Shown here piece after piece: positions 35,181 to 44,223 of a stretch of 64,000 nucleotides of DNA (the stretch's first letter is position 1; every line of letters starts with the position of its first letter). The notes below the pieces were generated by a model. It saw only the letters and a list, made by a program, of their open reading frames with translations, was not told the DNA's origin and searched no databases. Made by a program: the position numbers and the translations under genes. Source of the stretch: Thermomicrobium roseum DSM 5159 (lineage in GTDB: Bacteria > Chloroflexota > Chloroflexia > Thermomicrobiales > Thermomicrobiaceae); NCBI RefSeq assembly GCF_000021685.1, contig NC_011959.1, positions 1,673,705-1,737,704 on the forward strand, written 5' to 3'.

Positions 35181-35825
35181 ATGTCCGTCTTCGATCCCGA
35201 ACTCCGGCAACGATCGCGGGCTGCCCGCGTCGCCATGGCTTTACTGCGACTGACCCATGCGATCAAGGCGATCTCGACGGAAGAAGTCAAGGGACTCGGG
35301 CTGACCCCCATGCAGGCCCAGGCACTCCTCTGGGTCCGCTACACGAAGCCATTTCTCGCATCGGTCGGGCGTCTCGCCCAGGCGCTCGGTGTGACGCACG
35401 TGACCGCGATCGGGATCATCGACGCACTGGAGCATGCTGGCTTACTCGCTCGCGAAATCAGCCGCGTCGACCGCCGAGTGACGCTCCTCCGCTTAACTCC
35501 GGCTGGCGAGGCGGCGGCGCAACGGCTGGAACGTTTCGGCCACACGCTCGAAGAAGCCCTGGCAGGACTGAGCGAGAGCGAGCTCCTGGCGCTGGAGCGT
35601 GGCCTGGGAGCCGTCGTCTGGAGCCTGCGCGCATCCGGTCTCTTGCAAGTGGCTGAGGCATGCCGCGGGTGCATCTACTTCCGCGAGAACGTGGCCCCAG
35701 GTACCGACGAGCCGCATCGCTGCGAACTGATCGAGCGCTTTCTCAGCGATCGAGAAGCGCGTTTGGCCTGCCCGGACTATCGGCCCGAAACACCGGAAGG
35801 CTTGTTGCCCCTGGCGGCAGAGTGA
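35181..35825 (+). CDS. MarR-type transcriptional regulator with a C-terminal four-cysteine motif
   Basis: A 214-residue regulator. The winged helix-turn-helix occupies residues ~40-115: LTPMQAQALLWV, then LAQALGVTHVTAIGIIDALE as recognition helix, then the wing DRRVTLLRLTPAGE. A dimerisation helix follows, and then a tail with Cys161, Cys164 (CRGC), Cys181 (HRCEL) and Cys197 (ACPDY). The spacing C-x2-C-x16-C-x15-C suggests a metal or Fe-S site, so it may sense oxidants, NO or iron. It stands 217 bases from the protoglobin gene in the same direction. The start at 35181 is preferred over an upstream ATG at 35151 that has no ribosome site. Confidence 0.82.
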   Translation: MSVFDPELRQRSRAARVAMALLRLTHAIKAISTEEVKGLGLTPMQAQALLWVRYTKPFLASVGRLAQALGVTHVTAIGIIDALEHAGLLAREISRVDRRVTLLRLTPAGEAAAQRLERFGHTLEEALAGLSESELLALERGLGAVVWSLRASGLLQVAEACRGCIYFRENVAPGTDEPHRCELIERFLSDREARLACPDYRPETPEGLLPLAAE

Positions 35826-36108
35826 TCGCAAGACGACGAGCGGCCCGGGGATATCGCAGGCGAGAAGCCACTTCGCCCCGAGCACGCTGGTTCCATCCCA
35901 TCGTTCCGCCAGCGCACGCCTCGGCACCGACGAGAACGCCCCCGACCAGTCGGGTTCGCGCGGCCAGCGACTCGCTGGTTGCACGAGCCTCCATAGTGGA
36001 AGCTGCGCTCCTCATCCGCTGAGCATTCCTGGCAGCTCGTTCCCGGCCATGCGTGGGGCCGCATCGCTCCCCTCCGACTGTTGCCCCGACGCCGTCGTAC
36101 CCTGCCGT
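35826..36108. other. Intergenic region before tRNA-Arg
   Basis: No gene or structured RNA recognised between the regulator stop and the tRNA promoter. Confidence 0.35.
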
Positions 36109-36138
36109 TTGCCAGTCCACTCGTCCCTGCAGTACCAT
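36109..36138 (+). promoter_or_regulatory. Candidate promoter of tRNA-Arg
   Basis: TTGCCA at 36109-36114, 18-bp spacer, TACCAT at 36133-36138. The predicted start lies about 20 bases before the mature tRNA 5' end. Confidence 0.4.
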
Positions 36139-36164
36139 CGTGATCGACAGGGTGAGAGCGTCAT

Positions 36165-36237
36165 GCCCCCGTAGTTCAGTGGATAGAACGGCGGCCTTCT
36201 AAGCCGCATGTCGCAGGTTCGAATCCTGCCGGGGGTG
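36165..36237 (+). tRNA. tRNA-Arg (anticodon UCU)
   Basis: A 73-base cloverleaf: acceptor GCCCCCG against CGGGGGT, D-arm GTTCAGTGGATAGAAC, anticodon stem GCGGC/GCCGC with loop CTTCTAA (anticodon TCT at 36198-36200), T-arm GCAGG TTCGAAT CCTGC and discriminator G. It reads AGA (and AGG by wobble). CCA is not encoded. Confidence 0.97.
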
Positions 36238-36354
36238 CTGCTCTCTTCGGGGCGAATCTGGTGAGCGGTGCTCTCGCTCCCCTGACTGATCTGCGATGCG
36301 AGCACTCGTCACCGGGAGAGCCAGCAGGAACGCTTACCAGAGAGCGAGAACGGC

Positions 36355-36570
36355 ATGCGCCAGCGCGCCAACCAGTTGTGGCTCATTTTCTTCCTTCCGG
36401 GAACCACGCTCGTCCTGATACCGTTCGTGCTCACGCGCGTCTTCGGGCTGGCACTCTCCGAGACGACGAGCAGCATCGTGGGAGGAACCGGGCTCCTCTT
36501 GCTCTTTCTCAGCTTGTTCACCCAGCTCCCGCTCCCGCGTCGCCGCAACCGAGAACGAGGCCAGAAGTGA
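36355..36570 (+). CDS. Small membrane protein, unknown function
   Basis: A 71-residue protein with two hydrophobic segments (about residues 8-30 and 40-58) and a basic Arg-rich tail, predicted to sit in the membrane with both ends inside. No family recognised. It begins 117 bases after tRNA-Arg, and its TGA overlaps an in-frame GTG of the next gene, so translation could be coupled to the MoaD-MoaE gene. Confidence 0.6.
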   Translation: MRQRANQLWLIFFLPGTTLVLIPFVLTRVFGLALSETTSSIVGGTGLLLLFLSLFTQLPLPRRRNRERGQK

Positions 36571-36587
36571 AAGAAACGAGAGAAGCC

Positions 36588-37301
36588 ATGCGTGTCACGG
36601 TCCGTTACTTCGCCATCGTGCGCGAACTCCTCGGGCGAGATCGCGAGGAGCGCGACCTCCCTGAGGGGACGACGGTCGGACAGCTCCTCGCGCAACTCTG
36701 CGAGTCTCAGCCGTCCCTCGCGCGGCTCCAGCGTTCGATGATGGTCATGGTCAATCGCCGCTACGCCCGCCCGGATCAATTGCTCCGCGAGGGAGACGAG
36801 GTCGCGCTCGTCCCGCCTGTTTCGGGCGGAAGCACCCCATTCTCGATCGGTCCCGAGCCCCTCGACCCCAGGAGGATCGAGCAGCTGGTCGCCGATCCTC
36901 GAGCGGGAGCAGTCGTTCTCTTCATCGGTACCGTGCGCGACCACGCTCGCGGCAAGCGCGTCCTCTACCTCGAATACGAGGCCTATGCGGAGGCCGCACT
37001 CGAAACGTTCGCACAGATCGCTGAGGAAATCCGGCAACGCTGGGACGTGCTCGGTATCGCGATCGCTCACCGCACCGGACGCGTCGATATCGGCGAAGCC
37101 AGTGTCGTCATCGCAGTGTCCAGCGCGCATCGCGCGGAAGCGTTCGAGGCCTGCCGCTACGCGATCGAGCGCCTCAAGCAGGTCGCACCGATCTGGAAGA
37201 AGGAAGTGTACGAGGACGGCGAGATCTGGATCGGGAGCGAAGCGCTCTACCAGGAACTCTTCGCTCGTCGCGCCTCGGAACCTTCGCCTCCAGCCGAGTG
37301 A
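36588..37301 (+). CDS. MoaD-MoaE fusion, molybdopterin synthase
   Basis: A 237-residue fusion of both subunits of molybdopterin synthase, which converts cyclic pyranopterin monophosphate to molybdopterin. Residues 1-81 are MoaD (MRVTVRYFAIVRELLG to VPPVSGG, Gly80-Gly81). Residues ~88-230 are MoaE, with VLFIGTVRDHARGKRV and KQVAPIWKKEVYEDG carrying the catalytic lysines. MoaD needs a free C-terminal glycine to receive sulfur, so cleavage after Gly81 is expected, as reported for mycobacterial MoaX. It is adjacent to convergent moeA. The ATG at 36588 gives the normal MoaD start. Confidence 0.92.
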   Translation: MRVTVRYFAIVRELLGRDREERDLPEGTTVGQLLAQLCESQPSLARLQRSMMVMVNRRYARPDQLLREGDEVALVPPVSGGSTPFSIGPEPLDPRRIEQLVADPRAGAVVLFIGTVRDHARGKRVLYLEYEAYAEAALETFAQIAEEIRQRWDVLGIAIAHRTGRVDIGEASVVIAVSSAHRAEAFEACRYAIERLKQVAPIWKKEVYEDGEIWIGSEALYQELFARRASEPSPPAE

Positions 37302-37310
37302 TGAGGCATC

Positions 37311-38537
37311 TCAGCGCGCCTGTCCGTGCACCGGACGCCGCAGGATCGCACGGAGTCGCTCGCCGGGACGGTATGGCTCGGCCCGCGGCGGCACGATCAG
37401 GTAGGCATTCGCTCCGACGGCCGAGAGCAAGCGGGCCGACGACTGCGGCCCGGTATTGCGAGCGAACAGGGTCCCCGTCTCGTCACACCAGACGATCGCC
37501 CGCTGGTACTCGATACGGTCACCCGGCTCGATCGGATGCGCGAGCACCACGGTAACCGGCTCCGGGATGACCGGCTGCTGTCCGGTCATCGCCCGCAACG
37601 CCGCCATGACGAAGATCTCGAAACCGACGAGCGCCGAGACGGGGTTACCGGGCAAGCCGAAAAGGAGCGTCCGGCCAACCGTCACGAAGTGAAAAGGCTT
37701 GCCTGGCTTCATGAAGAGCCGCTCGATGTGAACGGTTCCGAGCGTGCGGAGTGCCGCACTGATCAAGTCGCGTTCCCCGACCGACACACCGCCGGAGGAA
37801 ATCACGACGTCACTCTCCGCGATTCGCTCTCGCAGCAGTTCGGTCAAGCGCTCCACATCGTCGGGTCCTCGCCCCGCCCAAACCACCTCGGCACCGGCCT
37901 GCTGCAACGCTGCGACCAGCATGAAGCGGTTCGAATCGCGGATCTGGCCGGGACCGAGCGGCTGTCCGGGATCGACCAGCTCGTCGCCGGTACTCAACAC
38001 GGAAACTCGCGGTCGGCGTGAGACGGGGACACTGGCGATGCCCAAGCTCGCCGCGAGGCCGATCTCCGCCGGGCCGAGTACCGTCCCGGCCGGCACGATC
38101 AGTTCGCCACGGTGCACGTCCGCCCCGACCGGCCGCACGTTCTCGCCTGGACGGACCTCCTCCCGCCGAATCACGATATGATCGTCCACGAGCTCGACGT
38201 CTTCCACCGGGACGACTGCGTCCGCGCCCGCCGGCAAAGGCGCCCCAGTCGTGATCCGCACGGCTGTCCCCGGAGTCACGGTGACGTCCGTGACATGACC
38301 AGCGAACTGTTCGCCGATCACTTCGCGCCACGGTGAGGTATCGTCGTGGATCACTGCGTAGCCATCCATGGTCGCGGCAGGAAACGGGGGATGGTCCTCC
38401 GGTGCATACAGCGGTTCGGCCAGCACGCGCCCAGCCGCATCCATCAGCCCGACCTCTTCGCTCGGGAGGCGCTGGACGTGAGCGAGAATGATGTCGAGCG
38501 CTTCCTGTGGAGTCAACATCCGGCTCGTTCGCTGCAT
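37311..38537 (-). CDS. moeA: Molybdopterin molybdenumtransferase MoeA
   Basis: A 408-residue MoeA that inserts molybdate into adenylated molybdopterin. PPFPAATMDGYAV, TTGAPLPAGADAVVPVED, VLSTGDELVDPG, SSGGVSVGERD and LFGLPGNPVSALVGFE are the family motifs in order, with the C-terminal beta domain complete. The ATG at 38537 has GAGGAG at 6 bases. It converges with the MoaD-MoaE gene (9 bases apart), making a small molybdenum-cofactor locus. Confidence 0.96.
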   Translation of the reverse strand: MQRTSRMLTPQEALDIILAHVQRLPSEEVGLMDAAGRVLAEPLYAPEDHPPFPAATMDGYAVIHDDTSPWREVIGEQFAGHVTDVTVTPGTAVRITTGAPLPAGADAVVPVEDVELVDDHIVIRREEVRPGENVRPVGADVHRGELIVPAGTVLGPAEIGLAASLGIASVPVSRRPRVSVLSTGDELVDPGQPLGPGQIRDSNRFMLVAALQQAGAEVVWAGRGPDDVERLTELLRERIAESDVVISSGGVSVGERDLISAALRTLGTVHIERLFMKPGKPFHFVTVGRTLLFGLPGNPVSALVGFEIFVMAALRAMTGQQPVIPEPVTVVLAHPIEPGDRIEYQRAIVWCDETGTLFARNTGPQSSARLLSAVGANAYLIVPPRAEPYRPGERLRAILRRPVHGQAR

Positions 38538-38801
38538 ACCGTACTCCTCGCCGACCGCTATCGGCACGAAAGCGATTCTATCCTACACCTCCCCAGGGAG
38601 CGAAGGCGGCTCCACCGCTGCAGGCCGGCCTCTCCGCATCGCTCTCACCACGCCCGCTGGGCAGGCCGCTGCCGCTTCAGCGAAGCGAACAGCACCGGGG
38701 CGTGCGACGTGGCCAGCGCTACCGCTTTCCTTCACCACAGTAGAACGCGACGAGACCAGTTTGCCGCTTCGGCCACGAGTACCAGTGAGTTCACGAGAAG
38801 A
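38538..38801. other. Divergent intergenic region between moeA and rel
   Basis: About 345 bases separate the two start codons. ATTCTA at 38575-38580 (TAGAAT on the minus strand) could be the moeA -10 box. No small gene is convincing. Confidence 0.35.
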
Positions 38802-38831
38802 TTGCGATAGGACCCGTTTCCACCGTATCAT
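38802..38831 (+). promoter_or_regulatory. Candidate promoter of rel
   Basis: TTGCGA at 38802-38807, 18-bp spacer, TATCAT at 38826-38831, about 45 bases before the rel ATG. Confidence 0.4.
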
Positions 38832-38883
38832 TGGAGAATGAAACGATTACTCCCCCAGCGGGCGATCGCGCGATCGGGACGAC

Positions 38884-41139
38884 ATGGCGACAGCGGTACC
38901 GCGTGAAAGCAACCACGAATCTCCGTCCCAGGCCACTCCGGCCGTCGGGCCGAGCGACGAGCCGGTATGGGAGGACGTGGCTCCCGAGTTCCTCAAGCGC
39001 CTGCCGAACGCCGATCTCGAGCTGATCCACCATGCATTCGAGCTCGCTCGGTCCGCGCATGCCGGGATGCGCCGGCGCTCCGGTGAGCCGTACCTGTCCC
39101 ATCCCCTGGCGGTCGCGCTGATCCTGGCCGACTTGCAGCTGGACCAGGAGACGATCGCTGCTGCGCTGTTGCACGATGTGCTCGAAGACACCGACGTCAC
39201 GATCGAGCAACTCCGGGAGCGATTCGGTCCGCGGGTCGCTCGCCTGGTCGATGGTGTGACGAAGCTCGGGAAAATCCGCTTGAGTCCGGAGAACGAGCCG
39301 GTCAGCCTCGAACGCGAGAAGATTCGCCAGGCAGAGAGTCTCCGCAAGATGCTCCTGGCCATGGCTGAGGATGTCGGCGTCGTCCTCATCAAGCTCGCCG
39401 ATCGCCTCCACAACATGCGGACATTGGACCATTTGCCGCCCGAAAAGCAGCGTCGCATCGCGCGCGAGACGATGGAGATCTATGCCCCGCTGGCGAACCG
39501 CCTCGGTATCGGCCAGCTCAAGGCGGAACTCGAGGATCTCGCCTTCAAGTATCTCGAGCCGCAGACCTACGAGACGATCGCACGCGCGCTCGAGTCGCGC
39601 GGGCACGATCGTGAGCAGTATCTCCAGGAAGTGATCGAGCAGGTCAAGCGCGCCCTCGCCGATGCCGGCATTCGGGCGGTCGTGACCGGGCGCGAGAAGC
39701 ATATCGCTTCGATCGCTCGCAAGATGCGCGAGAAGCAACGCAACTTCGACGAGATTTACGACGTTCTGGGAATCCGCGTCATCGTCGACGAGCAGCGCGA
39801 TTGCTATGCCGCGCTCGCTATCATCCACGGTATGTGGCACCCGATCCCGGGTCAGTTCGACGACTACATCGCCAATCCGAAGGAGAATCTCTACCGCTCC
39901 CTACACACAGCGGTGATCGGCCCGCGCGGCATCCCGCTCGAAGTCCAGATCCGGACCCATGAGATGCACCGCGAAGCCGAGTACGGGATCGCCGCCCATT
40001 GGCGCTACAAAGAGCAGCTGAAACCCGACAGTGGCGATCGGTCGATCGAGGCCAAGATCGCGTGGTTCCGCCAGATCCTCGAGTGGCGCGACGAACTGCT
40101 CGATGCCCAAGAGTTCGTCGACTCGGTCAAACAGGATCTCCTGCCGGAGATGATCTATGTCTTCACCCCGAAAGGGGACGTCGTCGAACTGCCGGCAGGT
40201 GCGACACCGATCGACTTCGCCTATCGCATCCATACCGAGGTCGGGCACCAGTGTGTGGGCGCCAAGGTCAATGGGCAGATCGTTCCGCTCAATTACAAGC
40301 TGCAGAACGGTCAGGTCGTGCAGATCATCACGTCCAAGTCGCGCACTGGTCCGAGCCGCGACTGGCTCATCCCCAGCAACGGGTACGTCACGACGGCCTC
40401 AGCGCGCGAGAAGATTCGCCAGTGGTTCCGCAAGCAGGAACGCGAGGAGAATATCGCGCACGGCCGCCATCTCCTCGAACAGGAACTCCGACGCCTCGGT
40501 GTCGAGATGAAGCTCGAGGACGTCCTCAAGCTGTTCCCCCGCTACCAAAAGCTCGAGGACTTCTTGGCGGCTATCGGCTACGGTGCCATCACGCCCCAAC
40601 AACTCGCCGCTCGCATCGCCGAACACGAGGACCAGCGCACACGAGCGAGCGCAGCTCAGTCCCCGACCCAAGCACCACCGCTCCAGGTGACCGGCCTACG
40701 CGACCTGCTGACCCGGCTCGCGAATTGCTGCAAGCCGGTCTACGGCGACCCGATCGTCGGCTTCATCACGCGCGGACGCGGGATCACCGTCCACCGCGCC
40801 GATTGCCCGAACATTCTGCATACCAACGAACCGGAACGGGTCATCCCCGTCAACTGGGGAGAGACACCACAGCAGTACCCCGTGACGATCCGTATCGAGG
40901 CGTGGGATCGAGTCGGACTCCTCCGCGATATCACGACGCTGGTCGCTGACGAAGGACTCAATGCCCTCTCCGTCCTCACCAACGTGCACGAGGATCGCAC
41001 CGTGACGATCCTCATGACGCTCGAAGTGACCAGCGTGCAGCAGTTGAGCCGCATCCTCCAGAAGCTGGAATCGGTCAGGGACGTCTACGACGTCCGACGC
41101 ATCACGGGCGACCAAACACCGACCGCGGTCTCCCGTTGA
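38884..41139 (+). CDS. Bifunctional (p)ppGpp synthetase/hydrolase (Rel/SpoT family)
   Basis: A 751-residue long-form RSH protein controlling the stringent response. The HD hydrolase domain has HDVLEDTD (His97-Asp98) and KLADRLHNMRTL, both intact. The synthetase domain has GREKHIASIARKMREK, YDVLGIRVIVDEQRDCY and PLEVQIRTHEMHREAEYGIA. A TGS domain (IYVFTPKGDVVELPAGATP), a helical/zinc-finger region with NCCKPVYGDPI and a C-terminal ACT domain follow. Both activities should be functional. Its stop lies 7 bases from the convergent obg stop. Confidence 0.95.
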   Translation: MATAVPRESNHESPSQATPAVGPSDEPVWEDVAPEFLKRLPNADLELIHHAFELARSAHAGMRRRSGEPYLSHPLAVALILADLQLDQETIAAALLHDVLEDTDVTIEQLRERFGPRVARLVDGVTKLGKIRLSPENEPVSLEREKIRQAESLRKMLLAMAEDVGVVLIKLADRLHNMRTLDHLPPEKQRRIARETMEIYAPLANRLGIGQLKAELEDLAFKYLEPQTYETIARALESRGHDREQYLQEVIEQVKRALADAGIRAVVTGREKHIASIARKMREKQRNFDEIYDVLGIRVIVDEQRDCYAALAIIHGMWHPIPGQFDDYIANPKENLYRSLHTAVIGPRGIPLEVQIRTHEMHREAEYGIAAHWRYKEQLKPDSGDRSIEAKIAWFRQILEWRDELLDAQEFVDSVKQDLLPEMIYVFTPKGDVVELPAGATPIDFAYRIHTEVGHQCVGAKVNGQIVPLNYKLQNGQVVQIITSKSRTGPSRDWLIPSNGYVTTASAREKIRQWFRKQEREENIAHGRHLLEQELRRLGVEMKLEDVLKLFPRYQKLEDFLAAIGYGAITPQQLAARIAEHEDQRTRASAAQSPTQAPPLQVTGLRDLLTRLANCCKPVYGDPIVGFITRGRGITVHRADCPNILHTNEPERVIPVNWGETPQQYPVTIRIEAWDRVGLLRDITTLVADEGLNALSVLTNVHEDRTVTILMTLEVTSVQQLSRILQKLESVRDVYDVRRITGDQTPTAVSR

Positions 41140-41146
41140 GCGGACG

Positions 41147-42550
41147 TCACTGCTCGCCGATCTCTTCTTCCGGTTCTTCCAAAAGGCCAGCCCGCTTGAG
41201 GAGCCGCTCGCGTTTGGTCAAGCGCCGGCGCGGCCGAGTCTGCTCAGCTTCCGCCAACTCGGGTTCCCACACCAGTTCGCGTCCAGCCACGTGCACGATA
41301 TCGCCTGGCTGAATGCCGAGCGCGAGCAGCCGCCGGGAGATACCCCAGCGGGCCAGCAGCCGCTGGTACCGTTCGGCTGCCTCCGGGTTGGAAAAGTCGG
41401 TCATCAGCGTGAGTCGCTCGATCTTTGGACCTCGCAGCGCGAAGTGGTGAGGAGACAAGCGGATCGCCTCCCAACGCTCCTGCGAGCGATCGAGCGTATA
41501 GACCCGGTGACTGCGCAGGGGCGGCGCGACCCGTTCGGGGCGAGGCAGTTGCTGCAGGCGCTCCCAGGTCGCGCGGATCAGTTCGCCGACCCCTTGTCCC
41601 GTGGCCGCCGAGATCGGGTAGGCCGTGTAACCGAGTTCGTCCAGTGCTCGCGCGATGCGCGGCCAGTTGGCCTGTGCCTCGGGGAGATCCATCTTGTTGA
41701 CCGCGACGATCTGCGGCTTGCCAGCCAGCGATGCGGAATAGGCGGCGAGTTCCGCATTGATCGTGTGAAAGTCCTCCAGTGGATCGCGCCCCTCGAGTCC
41801 GCCGGAGCCGTCCAGCACATGGATGAGCAGGCGTGTCCGCTCCACATGGCGCAAGAACTCATGGCCGAGTCCAGCACCACGCGAGGCGCCAGCGATCAGT
41901 CCTGGCAGATCGGCGAGGACGAACGTTCCTCCCTCCCGACCCGGCACGCTCACCACGCCGAGCATTGGCTCCAGCGTCGTGAAGGGATAGTCAGCGATCT
42001 TCGGTCGAGCAGCGCTCACTGCAGCCAAGAGCGTTGACTTGCCGGCGTTGGGCAAACCGACCAGCCCGACATCGGCCAAAAGCTTCAGTTCCAGCCGCAG
42101 CCAGCGCTCCTCGCCGGGCTCTCCCTTTTCCGCGAAGCGCGGAGCCTGCCGGCTCGGCGTCGCGAAATGCTGATTGCCCCGTCCACCGAACCCTCCACGA
42201 GCGACCAGCAACACCTCGCCCGGCTCGAGCAGATCGCCGAGAACCGCACCAGTGGCCTCGTCGTACACCACGGTTCCCGGTGGAACGTCGATGTAGAGAT
42301 CCGCACCGTCCCGACCGTTCTTGTTGTTTCCCTGACCCGGCTGTCCATCCTCGGCCCGGAACTGTCGCTGATAGCTGAACGGGAGCAACGTGTTGAGCGA
42401 GGGATCGACGCGGAGATACACGTTCCCCCCGCGCCCACCATCGCCTCCATCGGGCCCACCACGCGGTATGTACTTTTCCCGGTGGAAACTGACCGCCCCG
42501 TTCCCACCGTTTCCAGCCTTCACGAAGATCTTGGCTTCGTCGTAGAACAT
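41147..42550 (-). CDS. obgE: GTPase Obg/CgtA
   Basis: A 467-residue ribosome-associated GTPase. The glycine-rich Obg domain (KAGNGGNGAVSFHREK, GGPDGGDGGRGGNV) spans residues 1-160. The G domain has GLPNAGKST, DLPGLIAGASRGAGLG and NKMD. A C-terminal OCT domain (RVYTLDRSQERWEAIR onward) and a basic/acidic tail complete it. It acts in 50S assembly and stress signalling; its position beside rel fits known functional ties. GGAGGGG precedes the ATG. It follows the sigma-factor gene by 62 bases. Confidence 0.96.
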   Translation of the reverse strand: MFYDEAKIFVKAGNGGNGAVSFHREKYIPRGGPDGGDGGRGGNVYLRVDPSLNTLLPFSYQRQFRAEDGQPGQGNNKNGRDGADLYIDVPPGTVVYDEATGAVLGDLLEPGEVLLVARGGFGGRGNQHFATPSRQAPRFAEKGEPGEERWLRLELKLLADVGLVGLPNAGKSTLLAAVSAARPKIADYPFTTLEPMLGVVSVPGREGGTFVLADLPGLIAGASRGAGLGHEFLRHVERTRLLIHVLDGSGGLEGRDPLEDFHTINAELAAYSASLAGKPQIVAVNKMDLPEAQANWPRIARALDELGYTAYPISAATGQGVGELIRATWERLQQLPRPERVAPPLRSHRVYTLDRSQERWEAIRLSPHHFALRGPKIERLTLMTDFSNPEAAERYQRLLARWGISRRLLALGIQPGDIVHVAGRELVWEPELAEAEQTRPRRRLTKRERLLKRAGLLEEPEEEIGEQ

Positions 42551-42612
42551 GACCCCTCCGGCCTGCCGCTCGGCAGACCTGCTCGCAACGTTCCGTTGAC
42601 ACACGATCAAGC

Positions 42613-44142
42613 TTACTCGAGGAAATCGCGGAGTGCTCGCGCCCGCTGCGGATGACGGAGTTTGCGAAGCGCCTTCGCCTCGATCTGGCGGACTCGCTCG
42701 CGCGTGACACCGAACGCTCGACCGACTTCTTCCAACGTGTAGGTCTGCCCATCTTCGAGACCGAAGCGCATGGCGAGGACTCGGCGCTCACGCTCAGTCA
42801 ACGTCGCCAGGAGCGACTGCACCTGCTCGCGCAAGAGCGAAAGCGCTGCTGCATCCAACGGGGCAACCGCGCGCTCGTCTTCCAGAAAGTCACCCAGTGT
42901 GCTCTCCTCTTCCTGGCCCACCGGCGCTTCCAGCGAAACCGGATCCTGTGCCGCCTGGAGCAATTCGCGTAGGCGATCCAGCGGCATGTTGACAGCGGCC
43001 GCGAGTTCGCTGGTCGTCGGCTCGCGCCCGAGTTCCTGCGTCAATTGGCGTGCCACACGGCTGACGCGGTTCAAGGTCTCGACGAGGTGGACCGGCAAGC
43101 GGATCGTCCGGGCATGATCAGCCAAGGCACGCGTGATCGCTTGGCGGATCCACCAGGTCGCATAGGTCGAGAACTTGAAGCCCTTGTGCGTCTGGAACTT
43201 GTCGACCGCCCGCATCAGCCCGAGATTCCCCTCCTGGATCAGATCCAGGAGCGTCAATCCCCGGCCGGTATACCGCTTGGCGATGCTGACGACGAGCCGG
43301 AGATTTGCCTCGGTCAGCTTGCGACGAGCCGCCTCCCCGTCGCGCCGGAGGCGCTGCCAGTGCGCGATCAGCGCTGTTCGATCCAGTCCGAGCTCGTTCA
43401 GCGGCGGAATCGGGGGAAGCCTGCGCTCGAGCGGATCACACCACCGTTGCAAAGGCTCGGGAAAGAGCGCGAACTCCAGGCGCCGGCACCGCAAGGTGTC
43501 CTCGAGTTCCTCGACGCTCCTGCCATCCTTCCCACGGAACTGTCGCAGCAGCACGGGCGGAAGGGAGCGCAGCGGCAAGATCGCAGCGAGCACCGCGGTG
43601 CGTGTCTCCCTCTTGCCTGGAAGACGCTGGGCCAGGCGCTCGACGAGCGGCCAACCCGTCACGAAGCGCTCCCACGCCGCCAGCAGCAAAACGAGCGGAT
43701 CGTCACCGCAGCAGCGCCGAAGTTCGTCGAGATACTCCGCCAACTCCACTGCTCGGCCGAGCTCCACTTCCTGCTCGGCCGTCAAGAGCGGGACACGCCC
43801 GATCTCCGCGAGGTACAAGCGCACCGGATCCTCGACGAGCAGATCCGGATCGGCCTCCTTCTCAGGCTCCCAGGAGCGGGAAGTGCCATCCGGTTCGAGC
43901 GCTTCCTCGATCGCGACGGGGACTCCCTCTGCTTGCAGCTCAGCGAGAGCCGTCTCGGCAGCATCGGGGCCGAGCGTGTCGATCAGGGCCAACCATTGCT
44001 CACGCGTGAGACGGCCGTGCAGGCGAGCCGTCGCCAGGATCGCATCAGCCCCTGCGAGCACCGGGAGATCGACCGATCCGTTCGCCCTGGTCACCACCTC
44101 ACGTGACCGCTTGGGCTTCCCGCGCCGTTCCGCCTTGGTCAC
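42613..44142 (-). CDS. Primary-type RNA polymerase sigma-70 factor
   Basis: A 509-residue sigma factor. Region 1.2 has DPVRLYLAEIGRVPLLTAEQEVELGR. A ~120-residue non-conserved insert follows. Region 2 reads ANLRLVVSIAKRYTGRGL, LDLIQEGNLGLMRAVDKF and KFSTYATWWIRQAITRAL. Region 3 has LVETLNRVSRV and region 4 GLEDGQTYTLEEVGRAFGVTRERVRQIEAKAL (read in parts). The complete regions 2.4 and 4.2 are those of RpoD/SigA, so it should read TTGACA/TATAAT promoters such as those listed here. It may be one of several paralogues. The GTG at 44142 sits 8 bases from GAGGAG. Confidence 0.93.
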   Translation of the reverse strand: MTKAERRGKPKRSREVVTRANGSVDLPVLAGADAILATARLHGRLTREQWLALIDTLGPDAAETALAELQAEGVPVAIEEALEPDGTSRSWEPEKEADPDLLVEDPVRLYLAEIGRVPLLTAEQEVELGRAVELAEYLDELRRCCGDDPLVLLLAAWERFVTGWPLVERLAQRLPGKRETRTAVLAAILPLRSLPPVLLRQFRGKDGRSVEELEDTLRCRRLEFALFPEPLQRWCDPLERRLPPIPPLNELGLDRTALIAHWQRLRRDGEAARRKLTEANLRLVVSIAKRYTGRGLTLLDLIQEGNLGLMRAVDKFQTHKGFKFSTYATWWIRQAITRALADHARTIRLPVHLVETLNRVSRVARQLTQELGREPTTSELAAAVNMPLDRLRELLQAAQDPVSLEAPVGQEEESTLGDFLEDERAVAPLDAAALSLLREQVQSLLATLTERERRVLAMRFGLEDGQTYTLEEVGRAFGVTRERVRQIEAKALRKLRHPQRARALRDFLE

Positions 44143-44223
44143 CGCGCGCACTCCTCACGGCCTTCGAGGAAACCAGCGCCTGCTCGTGCGGCATCCCAGT
44201 AATACTACGGAGCAGAGCAAAAT

